Origin: CAVQOB01 sp963714325
GTDB taxonomy: Bacteria; Pseudomonadota; Alphaproteobacteria; Rhizobiales; Hyphomicrobiaceae
Direction of reading: 5' to 3'
Length of the DNA stretch: 64,000 bases
Assembly: GCA_963714325.1 (NCBI GenBank)
Contig: CAVQOB010000002.1
Span: forward strand, 1-64,000
Shown: positions 1-8,635 of the stretch, piece after piece
Numbering within the stretch: position 1 is the stretch's first letter
Layout: each line of letters starts with the position of its first letter
Position numbers and translations under genes: made by a program
Notes under the pieces: generated by a model
Database searches by the model: none
What the model saw: the letters and a program-made list of their open reading frames with translations, nothing else
Told to the model about the DNA's origin: nothing

Positions 1-12
1 GCAGCAACCCCG

Positions 13-726
13 ATGCAATTCCCGTCCCCACTCCTGCGCGGCACGTTGATCCAGCGCTACAAGCGGTTTCTCGCCGACGTCCGCCTCGATGACGGAACGA
101 TCGTGACGGCGACCTGCCCGAATACCGGCTCGATGATCGGGCTCAGGGAGCCGGGCATGACGGTCTGGCTCTCGACCTCCGATAGCCCGACGCGGAAATA
201 CAGGCACACATGGGAGATGGTCGAAGCGGATCTTGGGCGCGGACCGACGCTCGTCGGCATCAATACCCAGCATCCCAATAAGCTCGTCACCGAAGCGATC
301 GAAGCCGGGCAGATTAAATCGCTGCAGGGCTATGAGACACTCAAGCGCGAGCAAAAATACGGGCGGAACAGTCGCATCGATATTCTGCTCAGCGATCTGA
401 GCAAGGGGCTGTGCTACGTCGAGATCAAGAATGTGCATCTGTCGCGCACGCATGGCCTCGCCGAATTCCCTGACAGCGTGACGGAGCGTGGTGCCAAGCA
501 TCTGGCGGAACTCTCCGACATGGTGGGCGAGGGCCATCGCGCTGTCATGGTGTTCCTGATCCAGCGCAGCGACACCACCCGCTTCGTGTTGGCGACGGAT
601 ATCGATGCGACCTATGCGGTGGCCTTCGCGAAAGCCGCCAAGGCCGGCGTCGAAGTCATGGCCCTGTCGTGCACGCTTGGGCTGGAGGGCATCGCGGTCG
701 CCAAGGCTGTGCCGGTCAAGATGTAG
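13..726 (+). CDS. sfsA: SfsA family DNA/RNA nuclease-like protein
   Basis: A 237-residue protein with the full SfsA family layout. The N-terminus MQFPSPLLRGTLIQRYKRFL is the family's usual opening, so the ATG at 13 is very likely the true start. CPNTGSM (35-41), VGINTQ (81-86) and FPDSVTERG (152-160) are family signatures. RIDILL (121-126) followed by YVEIKN (135-140) resembles the Asp...Glu-x-Lys core of PD-(D/E)XK nucleases, which is known for the family. SfsA was named in E. coli for effects on sugar fermentation genes and binds DNA nonspecifically; its physiological role is poorly defined. It ends just before the Lrp-type gene on the other strand. Confidence 0.93.
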   Translation: MQFPSPLLRGTLIQRYKRFLADVRLDDGTIVTATCPNTGSMIGLREPGMTVWLSTSDSPTRKYRHTWEMVEADLGRGPTLVGINTQHPNKLVTEAIEAGQIKSLQGYETLKREQKYGRNSRIDILLSDLSKGLCYVEIKNVHLSRTHGLAEFPDSVTERGAKHLAELSDMVGEGHRAVMVFLIQRSDTTRFVLATDIDATYAVAFAKAAKAGVEVMALSCTLGLEGIAVAKAVPVKM

Positions 727-738
727 CGCGATGTCAGG

Positions 739-1206
739 TTAGCGAACGGTGATGGGATAGCCGGACCAGGCGCGCACCGTGCGGATGGCAAGGTGCGACT
801 CAAGTCGCGCCACGTTCGGTAACTTGGCCAGTCGCTCGCGGTGGATGCGCTCGAAGTCGGCGCTGTCGGCGGCGACGATGCGGAGCAGATAGTCGGTGCC
901 GCCGGCCATCAGATGGCATTCGAGGATTTCCGGGCTAGTACGAACCGCGCGTTCGAAGGCATCGAGCGCCTTGTCGGCCTGACTTTTCAGTGAGACCTCG
1001 ACGAAGAACTCCATGGTGTAGCCGAGTGCGCGGGGTGCGAGCCGCGCCGCATAGCCCATGATGATGCCAGCATCCTCCAACTGCTTGACGCGGCGATGGC
1101 ACGCAGACGCCGAGAGGCCGACGCGTTGTCCGAGTTCGGCGACGGATAAGCGGCAGTCGCGTTGTAGTTCGCGGAGAATGCGCAGATTGAGTGGATCGAC
1201 GATCAT
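739..1206 (-). CDS. Lrp/AsnC family transcriptional regulator
   Basis: A 155-residue regulator of the Lrp/AsnC family. The N-terminal winged helix-turn-helix is visible at about residues 5-50 (recognition helix in SASACHRRVKQLEDAGII), followed by a RAM/effector-binding domain from about 65 to the end. It is transcribed away from the alanine dehydrogenase gene across a 149-bp intergenic region. In several bacteria an Lrp-type regulator (AldR) sits divergent to ald and activates it in response to amino acids, so by context this protein probably controls the neighbouring ald. That link is inferred; the effector cannot be read from the sequence. Confidence 0.92.
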   Translation of the reverse strand: MIVDPLNLRILRELQRDCRLSVAELGQRVGLSASACHRRVKQLEDAGIIMGYAARLAPRALGYTMEFFVEVSLKSQADKALDAFERAVRTSPEILECHLMAGGTDYLLRIVAADSADFERIHRERLAKLPNVARLESHLAIRTVRAWSGYPITVR

Positions 1207-1344
1207 GCGAACAATATCCCATGTAGAAGCTTCATTTTCGCACAGTATTGCGCTTATTGTCCATTTCCATGGTTGAATTGATCGCTTCTTGCACGCGCCT
1301 GCCCCTAGGCTGGAAGGGATCGGGGCGACCCGATGATTGACCTC

Positions 1345-1350
1345 AGGAGG
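1345..1350 (+). promoter_or_regulatory. Strong Shine-Dalgarno of ald
   Basis: A full AGGAGG lies 5 nt before the ATG at 1356. This fixes the alanine dehydrogenase start and suggests efficient translation. The 1207-1355 intergenic region must hold both divergent promoters; no clear operator was identified. Confidence 0.8.
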
Positions 1351-1355
1351 CTTCC

Positions 1356-2474
1356 ATGCGCATCGGCGTGCCGAAGGAATTCAAAAATCACGAGTATCGT
1401 ATCGGCATGACGCCGGTGGCCGTTCGGGAAGCGACGGCGCATCGGCACGAGGTTTTCGTGCAGGCGGGAGCTGCCGAGCGGCAGGGCCTCAGCGATGATG
1501 ACTACAAAAAAGCCGGCGCGACGATCCTGAAGAGCGCTGAGGAGATCTTCGATAGAGCCGAGATGATCGTGAAGGTGAAGGAGCCGCAGCCGGCCGAATG
1601 CAAGATGCTGCGGGCGGGTCAGACGCTGTTCACATACCTCCACCTCGCGCCCGACCCCGAGCAGGCCAAGGCGTTGATGACATCCGGCTGCACGGCGATC
1701 GCCTATGAGACGGTGACGAGCGCGCGCGGTGGATTGCCGTTGCTGGCGCCGATGTCGGAAGTCGCTGGCCGCATGTCGATCCAGGCTGGCGCGCACTGTC
1801 TGGAAATCGCGCAAGGCGGACGCGGCGTTTTGCTCGGCGGCGTGGCCGGTGTTGCGCCGGCTAAAGTCGTCGTGCTCGGCGGCGGCGTCGCCGGCGTCAA
1901 TGCGGCGGCAATGGCGATCGGGCTGCAGGCCGATGTGACGATCCTCGATATCAATGTCGAGCGACTCTACGCCATCAAGCAGCAGTTCGGCGTGGCGATC
2001 ACGACACTCTATTCAACGCGGGCGGCAGTGGAGGAGCAGGTGCTGGCTGCCGATCTCGTCATCGGCGCGGTGCTGATACCGGGCGCGGCGGCGCCGAAGC
2101 TCATCACCGAAGTGATGGTGAAGGCGATGAAGCGTGGCTCCGTCATCGTCGATATTTCCATCGACCAGGGCGGGTGCGCCGAAACCTCGCACGCGACGAC
2201 GCACGCCGAGCCGACCTACATCACGCACGAGGTGGTGCATTACTGCGTCGCCAATATGCCGGGTGCGGTGGCGCGGACCTCAACGTTTGCGCTCAACAAC
2301 GCGACGCTGCCGTTTATTCTGGCCCTCGCCGACAAGGGGCCAGTGAAGGCGCTGGCCGCCGATCCGCATCTGCTGGCCGGCCTCAACGTGCACAAGGGCC
2401 AGATCACGCATGCGGCCGTAGCTGAAGCACTCGGCCTCAAGCATCAGGACGCGCGGGCGGCGATCGGGGGGTGA
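1356..2474 (+). CDS. ald: Alanine dehydrogenase
   Basis: A 372-residue NAD-dependent L-alanine dehydrogenase (alanine + NAD + water to pyruvate + ammonium + NADH), the usual family length. Lys75 (IVKVKEP) and His96 (TYLHLAP) fall at the positions known to bind and catalyse in this family. The nucleotide-binding loop VVVLGGGVAGVNAA is at about 172-185, and the Asp of VDISIDQGG near 268 matches the second catalytic residue. A perfect AGGAGG supports the start. It probably allows use of alanine as carbon and nitrogen source and is likely regulated by the divergent Lrp-type protein. Confidence 0.97.
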   Translation: MRIGVPKEFKNHEYRIGMTPVAVREATAHRHEVFVQAGAAERQGLSDDDYKKAGATILKSAEEIFDRAEMIVKVKEPQPAECKMLRAGQTLFTYLHLAPDPEQAKALMTSGCTAIAYETVTSARGGLPLLAPMSEVAGRMSIQAGAHCLEIAQGGRGVLLGGVAGVAPAKVVVLGGGVAGVNAAAMAIGLQADVTILDINVERLYAIKQQFGVAITTLYSTRAAVEEQVLAADLVIGAVLIPGAAAPKLITEVMVKAMKRGSVIVDISIDQGGCAETSHATTHAEPTYITHEVVHYCVANMPGAVARTSTFALNNATLPFILALADKGPVKALAADPHLLAGLNVHKGQITHAAVAEALGLKHQDARAAIGG

Positions 2475-2479
2475 GGGCT

Positions 2480-3196
2480 CTATCGCCTGAACTTCAAGTC
2501 CAACCCCGCCTGCGCCCACGCAGCTTCCATCAGATCGAGGTTCGTCTCGCCGGCCGGATTGGCTTTGCTGGGGAACCAGGAACGGCGTGGCTCGGCTTGC
2601 GCGCGCCAGAGCCCGAGCAGGCGGCGGAGTTCAGTGAGCGGCGCTGTGTGATCGTCGACGCGCAGATTGATGTCGGGGAAATCTTCCGTCGTCGCCAGTA
2701 ACAACCCCGCCGACTGGCGGCCGCGCTTGTCGCCACCCGCCGCCTCACCCGCATCGAGCGCGGTGATCATGCGCTCCGGCATTGGCAACGCAGCGTTCGC
2801 TTCAAAGGCTGCGAACGTCGCGTCGACCGTTTTGGGGTTGAGCATGTTGCCAGCGACAGAGAAGCCATCGCCCAACCGATGTCCGCACCAGGTCACGCAA
2901 TTGTCGCCGGTCCAGGCAGCGACGCGGCCCTGCATGTCGACCACATGCACCTGGCGAATGCCACGACCGGCATCGCCAGCAATGGCAGCCTTGAGCGCGG
3001 TCTCGGCGTCCAGGCCGCGCGCCAGATTGTCGAGGATCACCGGGCCGAGATAGGGATTGGTCATCGATTGCGTTGAGACCGCGCCAACGCCGGCGCGCAC
3101 ATGCGGACAGCGCGCGCCCGATGCGAACGCTTTGGTGGTCACGGCGGCAGCGACCGCGCCAGTGTTGCGATCCAAGGCGACGATCGACCAGGTCAT
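2480..3196 (-). CDS. DUF1028 domain-containing protein
   Basis: A 238-residue protein of the DUF1028 family, which has an Ntn-hydrolase-like fold. Family hallmarks seen are the N-terminal TWSIVALDRNTGAVAAAV, GVGAVSTQS (about 37-45), NPYLG, and VAGNMLN (about 115-121). The C-terminal tail (AAWAQAGLDLKF) resembles the short peptidoglycan-binding-like tail of some members. Substrate is unknown for the family; amidohydrolase-type activity is often suggested. The gene converges on ald with a 5-bp gap, so the two share a termination region. No signal peptide is visible. Confidence 0.88.
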   Translation of the reverse strand: MTWSIVALDRNTGAVAAAVTTKAFASGARCPHVRAGVGAVSTQSMTNPYLGPVILDNLARGLDAETALKAAIAGDAGRGIRQVHVVDMQGRVAAWTGDNCVTWCGHRLGDGFSVAGNMLNPKTVDATFAAFEANAALPMPERMITALDAGEAAGGDKRGRQSAGLLLATTEDFPDINLRVDDHTAPLTELRRLLGLWRAQAEPRRSWFPSKANPAGETNLDLMEAAWAQAGLDLKFRR

Positions 3197-3533
3197 GGTG
3201 TCCTCCGGCGGTGGTTACGATATCTTAAGGGATCGGGACATCTGATGCGAAGAGTAAAGGCAATCGGCGTGCGATCATGGCAGCTGTGACATCTTCGTGC
3301 GAACGTTCCGACCTGAAGCGGTCTGCGCTGTCGCGTTACGGCGCTTGCGCCGGGCCGCGGCCGCGGCATTGCCGAGCGCTTGAGGATGACAGGTCTTTGA
3401 TTGCGCTCGGCGGTATGACAGTGATCGATGGGCGTCGCTCCTTGAGAGCCGCACGTGAGTTGCAGAACGTCAGACCCGCGTCCGTCCGGCTCTGTCAAAT
3501 CCCGCTCCTTACGGAACCGTCAAACCGTCGCAT

Positions 3534-3564
3534 GTCGTGGGTCCCGGCCTTCGCCGGGATGACG
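3534..3564 (+). repeat. Palindromic intergenic repeat, copy 1
   Basis: A 31-bp unit containing the hairpin CCCGGCCTTCGCCGGG. Its reverse complement recurs at 3636-3666 with 29 of 31 bases identical. The core CGTCATCCCGGC is a widely dispersed type of proteobacterial intergenic palindrome. Confidence 0.8.
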
Positions 3565-3635
3565 TTGGGGTTCGCACGCGCGCCTGTTTCCATCCAGCAC
3601 TTGGGAGGCATCCGATTGAGCAGATTTTTTCAGCC

Positions 3636-3666
3636 CGTCATCCCGGCGCAGGCCGGGACCTACGAC
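3636..3666 (-). repeat. Palindromic intergenic repeat, copy 2 (inverted)
   Basis: Inverted partner of the 3534-3564 unit with two mismatches, about 70 bp apart. Read in frame it would encode the VIPAQAG peptide often seen when such repeats are mistaken for coding sequence. Confidence 0.8.
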
Positions 3667-3714
3667 AGCGCTCGTCGATCCGAACTCGGCCCTGTCCAAA
3701 CGGTCCTGCCTCGT

Positions 3715-4719
3715 GTGCTCACGGCTTGGCCGCGACGGTGGGCGACCCTCAGCCTGGCGCTGGCGATCTTTGCGCCGTCGACCGCCCGCGCCGAGGTTTG
3801 TCCGCCGGCACCGCCGCCTTTCGTCAATTTGGATATCGCCCGGTTCTATGGCGATGCCAAAGGGTCAGTGATCGATCCGAAATTGCAGGCCAAGCATGAT
3901 CAGGCGACCGAGCCGCTGACAGCATTCCTGCGCACTGTAACCGGCAATGCCGACAAATCGTGGACCAGGGGCTCTGACAAATCGCGCGCAGAAGCTGCCC
4001 GTTGCGCACTGAGCTGGATCGTGGCCTGGGCGACGGGCAATGCCTGGCTTGGCACAATGGCGCAGCATCAAGCCGAGTATCAGCGCAAATGGGATCTCGC
4101 GGGATTGGCGCTCGCCTACATCAAGGTTCGCCGCTTCGCCACCGCCGATGATCGCCGGATCATCGAGCCTTACCTGATGCGCTTTGCCGATGTGTCGCGT
4201 GCATTTTTCGATGATCCCGCACGCGCGCGCAACAATCACTGGTATTGGCTTGGCCTCGCCGTCGGCGCCGTTGCGATCGCGACCGATGGCGAGCCGCATT
4301 GGCAGATGGCGCGTGGGATTATGACGGATGCGGCGCGCGACATCGCCGCCGATGGCACGTTGCCGATGGAGATGGCACGGGACAAGCGCGCGCTGCACTA
4401 TCACGCTTTCGCGGTCATGGCGCTGGTCACGCTGGCCGAACTGGCGGCGAAGCGTGGCGAGGATTTCTATGGAATTGAGAATGGCGCGCTGCACCGGCTC
4501 GTCGCGGCGACGGCGCAAGGCCTCGCCGATCCCTCGTCGTTCGATCGCGCCGCAGGTGTCGCGCAGGAGCGGCCGTTGCGGCCCTTCGCGGGCTGGCTGC
4601 CGCTGTATGCAAAGAGTTTTCCAGATCGCGCGGCCGGGTTGCCGGGCATCGCCATGCCGACCGGCCATCGCTGGCTCGGCGGCGATGTCAAAGTGCTGGG
4701 GCAAGCGTTGGGCCGATGA
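3715..4719 (+). CDS. Alginate lyase family protein (PL5/AlgL-like), exported
   Basis: The C-terminal region matches the alginate lyase fold (PF05426): alpha-helical, with the family's NNHSYW-type active-site motif as NNHWYW (173-178) and later conserved DGTLPMEM and RALHYHAF segments. AlgL enzymes cleave poly-mannuronate by beta-elimination in the periplasm. The start is uncertain: the frame is open from 3277 but crosses two intergenic palindromes. GTG 3715 is chosen because it gives a clear signal peptide (hydrophobic TLSLALAIFA, cleavage near ARA-EV). Length is then 334 residues, slightly short for AlgL. No alginate biosynthesis genes are nearby, so a general uronate-lyase or scavenging role is possible. 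Confidence 0.75.
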   Translation: MLTAWPRRWATLSLALAIFAPSTARAEVCPPAPPPFVNLDIARFYGDAKGSVIDPKLQAKHDQATEPLTAFLRTVTGNADKSWTRGSDKSRAEAARCALSWIVAWATGNAWLGTMAQHQAEYQRKWDLAGLALAYIKVRRFATADDRRIIEPYLMRFADVSRAFFDDPARARNNHWYWLGLAVGAVAIATDGEPHWQMARGIMTDAARDIAADGTLPMEMARDKRALHYHAFAVMALVTLAELAAKRGEDFYGIENGALHRLVAATAQGLADPSSFDRAAGVAQERPLRPFAGWLPLYAKSFPDRAAGLPGIAMPTGHRWLGGDVKVLGQALGR

Positions 4720-4810
4720 GACCATCGCGCCGCGCAAATATCGCGAGAATCTGGCCGTAAATTGATCTGAGCTTCGGCTTTTGATCCTGACGGAATATTG
4801 GCCAGCCCGT

Positions 4811-5323
4811 TCAAACCAGCGAGATATCGACAGCCACTGGCGGCCCGTCGCGCAGCGTTTTGTTGACGGTCAATTCCGTCGCGGCCCATTGCGCTAACTC
4901 GCGAAGCAGGCTTTCTGGAACGTTGTCGGCGCCGAGTTTGATCGTCATGCGCAGGCTGGAAAGGGTGAGGGGCACTCCGTCGATTCCGACCATGCCGCGC
5001 GCATCCAGCTCGCTATCAACGCTGACCTCGAGCGACTTCAGCTCAATGCCGCGCATGGCCGCTCGCATCGCAAGCGCCGTGGCTGTGCATGACGCCATGG
5101 CTGCGCGCAGCAGCCAGCCCGGGTTTGAGCCAACACCGGTGCCGCCCAACGGTTCCGGCATGTCGGTCAGGACCTTCTCCCCGGCGGGGCCGGTTGTCAC
5201 GAACTGCAATCCCTGCTGCCAAACCGACGTGGCGGTCGCATTGGGTTTCTTCGCGGCCGATGGCCGCTCTAGGAACAAGCGCCGGGCTCGCTCCAAAGCA
5301 TCGCGTGCGCGCAGATTGGACAT
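4811..5323 (-). CDS. OsmC family protein
   Basis: A 170-residue OsmC/Ohr-superfamily protein. The central helix with the conserved Cys is clear (AAMASCTATALAM, Cys79), and the beta-rich tail matches the family. Classical OsmC/Ohr peroxidases use two cysteines; here Cys79 is the only cysteine in the protein and the second site appears as TVNKT. Peroxidase activity is therefore doubtful, and it may belong to the non-peroxidase OsmC-like branch. The start at 5323 excludes an upstream extension that overlaps the methyltransferase in another frame. It follows that gene by 13 bp on the same strand, so the two probably form an operon. Confidence 0.87.
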   Translation of the reverse strand: MSNLRARDALERARRLFLERPSAAKKPNATATSVWQQGLQFVTTGPAGEKVLTDMPEPLGGTGVGSNPGWLLRAAMASCTATALAMRAAMRGIELKSLEVSVDSELDARGMVGIDGVPLTLSSLRMTIKLGADNVPESLLRELAQWAATELTVNKTLRDGPPVAVDISLV

Positions 5324-5336
5324 GCCCGGCTCCTTC

Positions 5337-6152
5337 TCACTTCGTCCCCACGACAACGACAAACTCTCCCGGAACGGAATATCCCTCGTCATGCCGATAG
5401 GGCTCGAGGGAGGCCAGGTACTCTTTGTGTGCCTCGGTCTTCGTCTCATTCGAGAACCGGCTATAGGCGAGCCCAACGGGTCCACCTGCAAACGCCGCCT
5501 CACAGGCTTCAGCTGGCGTTGCGTAAAGAAGGCGCGTCTCAAGGCGCCGCGTGGTGATGTCACGGAACCCCGCAGCGGCAAAGGCGTGCTGCAAACTTTC
5601 TCCCAGACCGAGGCGAAAAAACATCGGACACACGTCGGACTGCACGCGCGCATCGACGATCGGAAATATCTCGGCCCAGCCGCATTTGCTTCGCTGTCCC
5701 CAAACTGCCGCAGCCGCGCGTCCACCGGGTCGAACAAGGCGGTGGAACTCGCGTACCGCCTTCTCGGGATCGGGCACGTACATCAGTCCAAGAGCGCACA
5801 AAGTCATGTCGAACGTGCCGTCGGCGAACTTCAAGTCTTCGGCATCCATGCGCTCAAACCGAATATTGGCGATCCCTCGTGCGGCCGCAGCTTCGCGCGC
5901 CGCCGTAATCATCCGCTCGGATATATCTGTGCCGACGACTTCACCCTCGGGGGCAACAAGGGCCCCAGCCCTGAAGGTCACGAGTCCGGTCCCACACGCG
6001 ACATCGAGAACTCGGTCGCCGGACTTGAGATCGGCCAACTCCAGCAGCGTACGTTGTGCCGGCTCGAGTTGCGCTTGCCATGTGCGCTCGTAGTAAGGCG
6101 CAGCCTTGTCCCATCCGTACCGTTGAACCCGCCTTTGGAGGTTAGCGTCCAT
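5337..6152 (-). CDS. Class I SAM-dependent methyltransferase
   Basis: A 271-residue methyltransferase of the UbiE/Methyltransf_11 type. Motif I VLDVACGTG (48-56), the acidic motif II VVGTDIS, and the post-motif FERMDAEDLKFADGTFD that precedes the substrate region are all present. The tail does not resemble UbiE proper, so the substrate (a small molecule is most likely) is unknown. The start is set at 6152 because GAGAGAAG lies about 5 nt upstream; in-frame ATG codons further upstream at 6188 and 6230 are weaker. It is the first gene of a probable two-gene operon with the OsmC-like gene. Confidence 0.87.
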   Translation of the reverse strand: MDANLQRRVQRYGWDKAAPYYERTWQAQLEPAQRTLLELADLKSGDRVLDVACGTGLVTFRAGALVAPEGEVVGTDISERMITAAREAAAARGIANIRFERMDAEDLKFADGTFDMTLCALGLMYVPDPEKAVREFHRLVRPGGRAAAAVWGQRSKCGWAEIFPIVDARVQSDVCPMFFRLGLGESLQHAFAAAGFRDITTRRLETRLLYATPAEACEAAFAGGPVGLAYSRFSNETKTEAHKEYLASLEPYRHDEGYSVPGEFVVVVGTK

Positions 6153-6188
6153 TTGACTTCTCTCGTGGGCGGATGGCTTATTTGGCAT

Positions 6189-6575
6189 CAAGTGAGAAAC
6201 TTCAGACGGCAGCCTAACATGACCTGCCACGTCCGCAACGATGGCCCATAGCGGAGATACAGACCGGTTCCGTACCGAGAGTCGAAACTTTGGCTCGGAT
6301 ATTGTGCCCCGTTAACCGCAGGGCCGGAATAAGCCTCTTGCAGCGGTTTCGACCGCCAAATTTCAATCCAGGGTTGGTGCCGCTCTAGAATGCTCTTTAT
6401 TTCGCACGAGGAGGGCCCTGGGAGCCCGTTTACCAATGGGTCAGGGGTCCCCCTAGCCAAGTCCATCGTTAACGCGCGTGCGACGCTCCTAGGGGCTCTG
6501 GAGCGCATATCGCCGGTGCAGTGATTTTTTGCTGCCTTCCAGCTCTTGGACCGGTTCATCCCCAGCCCGATGCGA
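6189..6575. other. Gene-free stretch
   Basis: About 390 bp between the methyltransferase and the end of the L,D-transpeptidase gene. Open frames here have no recognisable protein features. A short GCTCC/GGAGC stem near 6485-6505 could be a weak hairpin, but there is no T run. Nothing else was identified; it presumably contains the methyltransferase promoter. Confidence 0.4.
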
Positions 6576-8387
6576 TCAGCTCCGGCTCTTGGCCTTTGGC
6601 TTCGGCGGTGGCTGAGCCGGCTTGGTCGGCGCGATGTCTTCCAGTTCTTCCTCAAGCTTCTTGGCCGGATCACGCTCGGCGATCTCCGCGATCGGGCGGC
6701 CGTCGAGCGCTTCCTGGATGCGCTTGTCGTGCGCGTAGATGTCACCGAACGTTTTGATCTTGCCATCATCGCCAACGACGGCGGTGAAATAGACGTTATG
6801 GACGGCGATCGGTTGCGCCAGTGTGACGCGATTGTTGGCTTGCGATTTCGGCGCCAGCAATGGCGTGATGTCGTCGTCGGTCCAACCGCGATCTTCCGCC
6901 ATTACCAACTCAGCGAGACGGCGCGGATTGCGCACGCGCACGCAACCGTTCGACAGGGCCCGCGACGCGCCATTGAACAGGTTCTTCGACGGCGTGTCAT
7001 GCATGTAGACGTCGTGCTTATTGGGGAACAGGAACTTGATCTGGCCGAGCGGATTGTCGGGGCCGGGGTCCTGGATGATCGGAATGCCGCGGATGTCGAC
7101 TTTGTCCCAGTCGTACTTGCTCGGGTCCATCGTCTTGCCGTTGACGACGATTCGCATGTTCTTTTCGTTGAGCACTTCTTCGTCGCCGTCCTGCAGCCGC
7201 GGCAGAATCGTGCGCACTTTGATCGACGGCGGCACGCCCCAGTCCGGCTGGAAGACGACGGTGCGCAACCGATCCGAGAACACCGGCGTCTGCGTCTCCG
7301 GCTTGCCGATGATGATGCGTTCCTGATGGACGACCTTGTCGTCCTTGACGACGCGAGTCTCGTACTCCGGAAGATTGTTCCAGATATGCGTGGCGCCGAG
7401 TTCGCCCGGCAGCCACCGCCAGCGTTCCATGTTGAGGTGCAGCTTGCGCGCCAGCTCGGGGTTCTTGAGCCCACGTGCCGGCGCGTTGACGCGGGCATTC
7501 AAACTCTCGCGAATACCGTTGTCGATGACGGCATTGACGGGGCGGCCGATCTCGCTGCGGAGCGCCCGGACGGCACGCGCGAGGGCGTTATCATAAAGTT
7601 CGTCATCAGCGGCGGCAGGGGCCTTGAGGCCGAGGCGCTGGCGGATCAGCGGGATATCCGGGTGGTCATCGCCGGGGCGCAACTTCGGCCCTGGGTTCAG
7701 CACGGCTTGCGCAGGCGGCACGAGCACAAACGGTTGTCCGCCGAGCGCTGCCAGCCAGGCGCGACGCAGCCGCTCGAAGCCGGGGTGCTGCGGTTGATAC
7801 AGACGCAGCATGACGTCCGGCGTCTTGGAGCCGGCGACCAGCGGCAGCACGACAGCGGGGTCGACCGGTTTCGGGCGCTGGTCGAGCCACTTCGACAGTT
7901 GCGAGGGATCGACCCGGCCGCCGCCGGCATGCCAGGCGTATTTGACAACAGCGACGGACAATCGTGCCTCCGTCTCGGCAAGGTTCGCGAGGCTCATTTC
8001 GCCGTCGAGTTTTTCAGGGATATCGAATGCTGTCGTATCCAGGCCGTATTGGTCGGCGAGGCGGATTTCCTTGGCAACCGAGCGGGCGGAGCCGGCGATC
8101 GCATCGTTGTTGATCCAGAACGTCTTGCCGTCGCGATGGCGATAGAGCGCGATCAACTTGTCGATCTGCGTGCGCTCGGCGGCAGGGCGACTGCGTGCGG
8201 CGGCTTTCAAGACGACGAGCTTGTCGATGATCGCCTGTGCCAGCGGACTGAGCGGCGGCTTCTCAGGTGCTGCCACCATGGCACCGGGTGCGGTATCCGC
8301 GGGATTGGGGGTATTGGACCACGCCTCGGGAACGCTGGCTGTGACAGCCACGATCAACGCGAGGACGAGCCCGGAACAGCGACGCAT
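6576..8387 (-). CDS. Murein L,D-transpeptidase, YcbB/LdtD type
   Basis: A 603-residue exported enzyme with the architecture of YcbB-type L,D-transpeptidases: N-terminal signal peptide (MRRCSGLVLALIVAVTA), a scaffold region, a peptidoglycan-binding segment, and a C-terminal YkuD catalytic domain. The catalytic Cys482 lies in SNGCVRV, with HDTPSKNLF upstream. Such enzymes form 3-3 crosslinks in peptidoglycan in the periplasm. The start at 8387 is chosen because it begins directly with the signal peptide; the frame is open 29 codons further upstream. The C-terminus is Pro/Lys-rich. It appears to be transcribed alone. Confidence 0.92.
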   Translation of the reverse strand: MRRCSGLVLALIVAVTASVPEAWSNTPNPADTAPGAMVAAPEKPPLSPLAQAIIDKLVVLKAAARSRPAAERTQIDKLIALYRHRDGKTFWINNDAIAGSARSVAKEIRLADQYGLDTTAFDIPEKLDGEMSLANLAETEARLSVAVVKYAWHAGGGRVDPSQLSKWLDQRPKPVDPAVVLPLVAGSKTPDVMLRLYQPQHPGFERLRRAWLAALGGQPFVLVPPAQAVLNPGPKLRPGDDHPDIPLIRQRLGLKAPAAADDELYDNALARAVRALRSEIGRPVNAVIDNGIRESLNARVNAPARGLKNPELARKLHLNMERWRWLPGELGATHIWNNLPEYETRVVKDDKVVHQERIIIGKPETQTPVFSDRLRTVVFQPDWGVPPSIKVRTILPRLQDGDEEVLNEKNMRIVVNGKTMDPSKYDWDKVDIRGIPIIQDPGPDNPLGQIKFLFPNKHDVYMHDTPSKNLFNGASRALSNGCVRVRNPRRLAELVMAEDRGWTDDDITPLLAPKSQANNRVTLAQPIAVHNVYFTAVVGDDGKIKTFGDIYAHDKRIQEALDGRPIAEIAERDPAKKLEEELEDIAPTKPAQPPPKPKAKSRS

Positions 8388-8635
8388 GACAACTCCGGCG
8401 ATCTCAGGGGAACGGCAGCAGCCGGCCGTAATTCGGTAGGCACTGTGCCCGGCCGATGCGCTCCCGTAGCGCACTTCGTTGCGAGTTACTACTGGGAGTG
8501 TGGTGCGAGCAGGGCCAAATTTCGATTGAAACAGTTTACTTCATTCCGTCTGCGACCGAAGTGGCGGTGGTTCCCGGCCGCTGAAAGCGTATTTGGTCGT
8601 GCCAACGTGACAGCGTCGCGCGTTGCGTCGCGAGG

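Larger units (their letters stand above)
3197..3714. other. Long non-coding gap with a palindromic repeat pair
   Basis: About 520 bp between the DUF1028 gene and the probable start of the alginate-lyase-like gene. An open frame runs through it in phase with that gene, but its translation is repeat-derived and compositionally unlike a protein, so it is treated as non-coding. It holds the two repeat arms listed separately and presumably the promoter of the downstream gene. Confidence 0.55.

Noticed and set aside
3277..3714. N-terminal 146-codon extension of the alginate-lyase-like gene
   Set aside because: It translates two dispersed palindromes (VIPAQAG peptide) and a signal peptide begins only at 3715.
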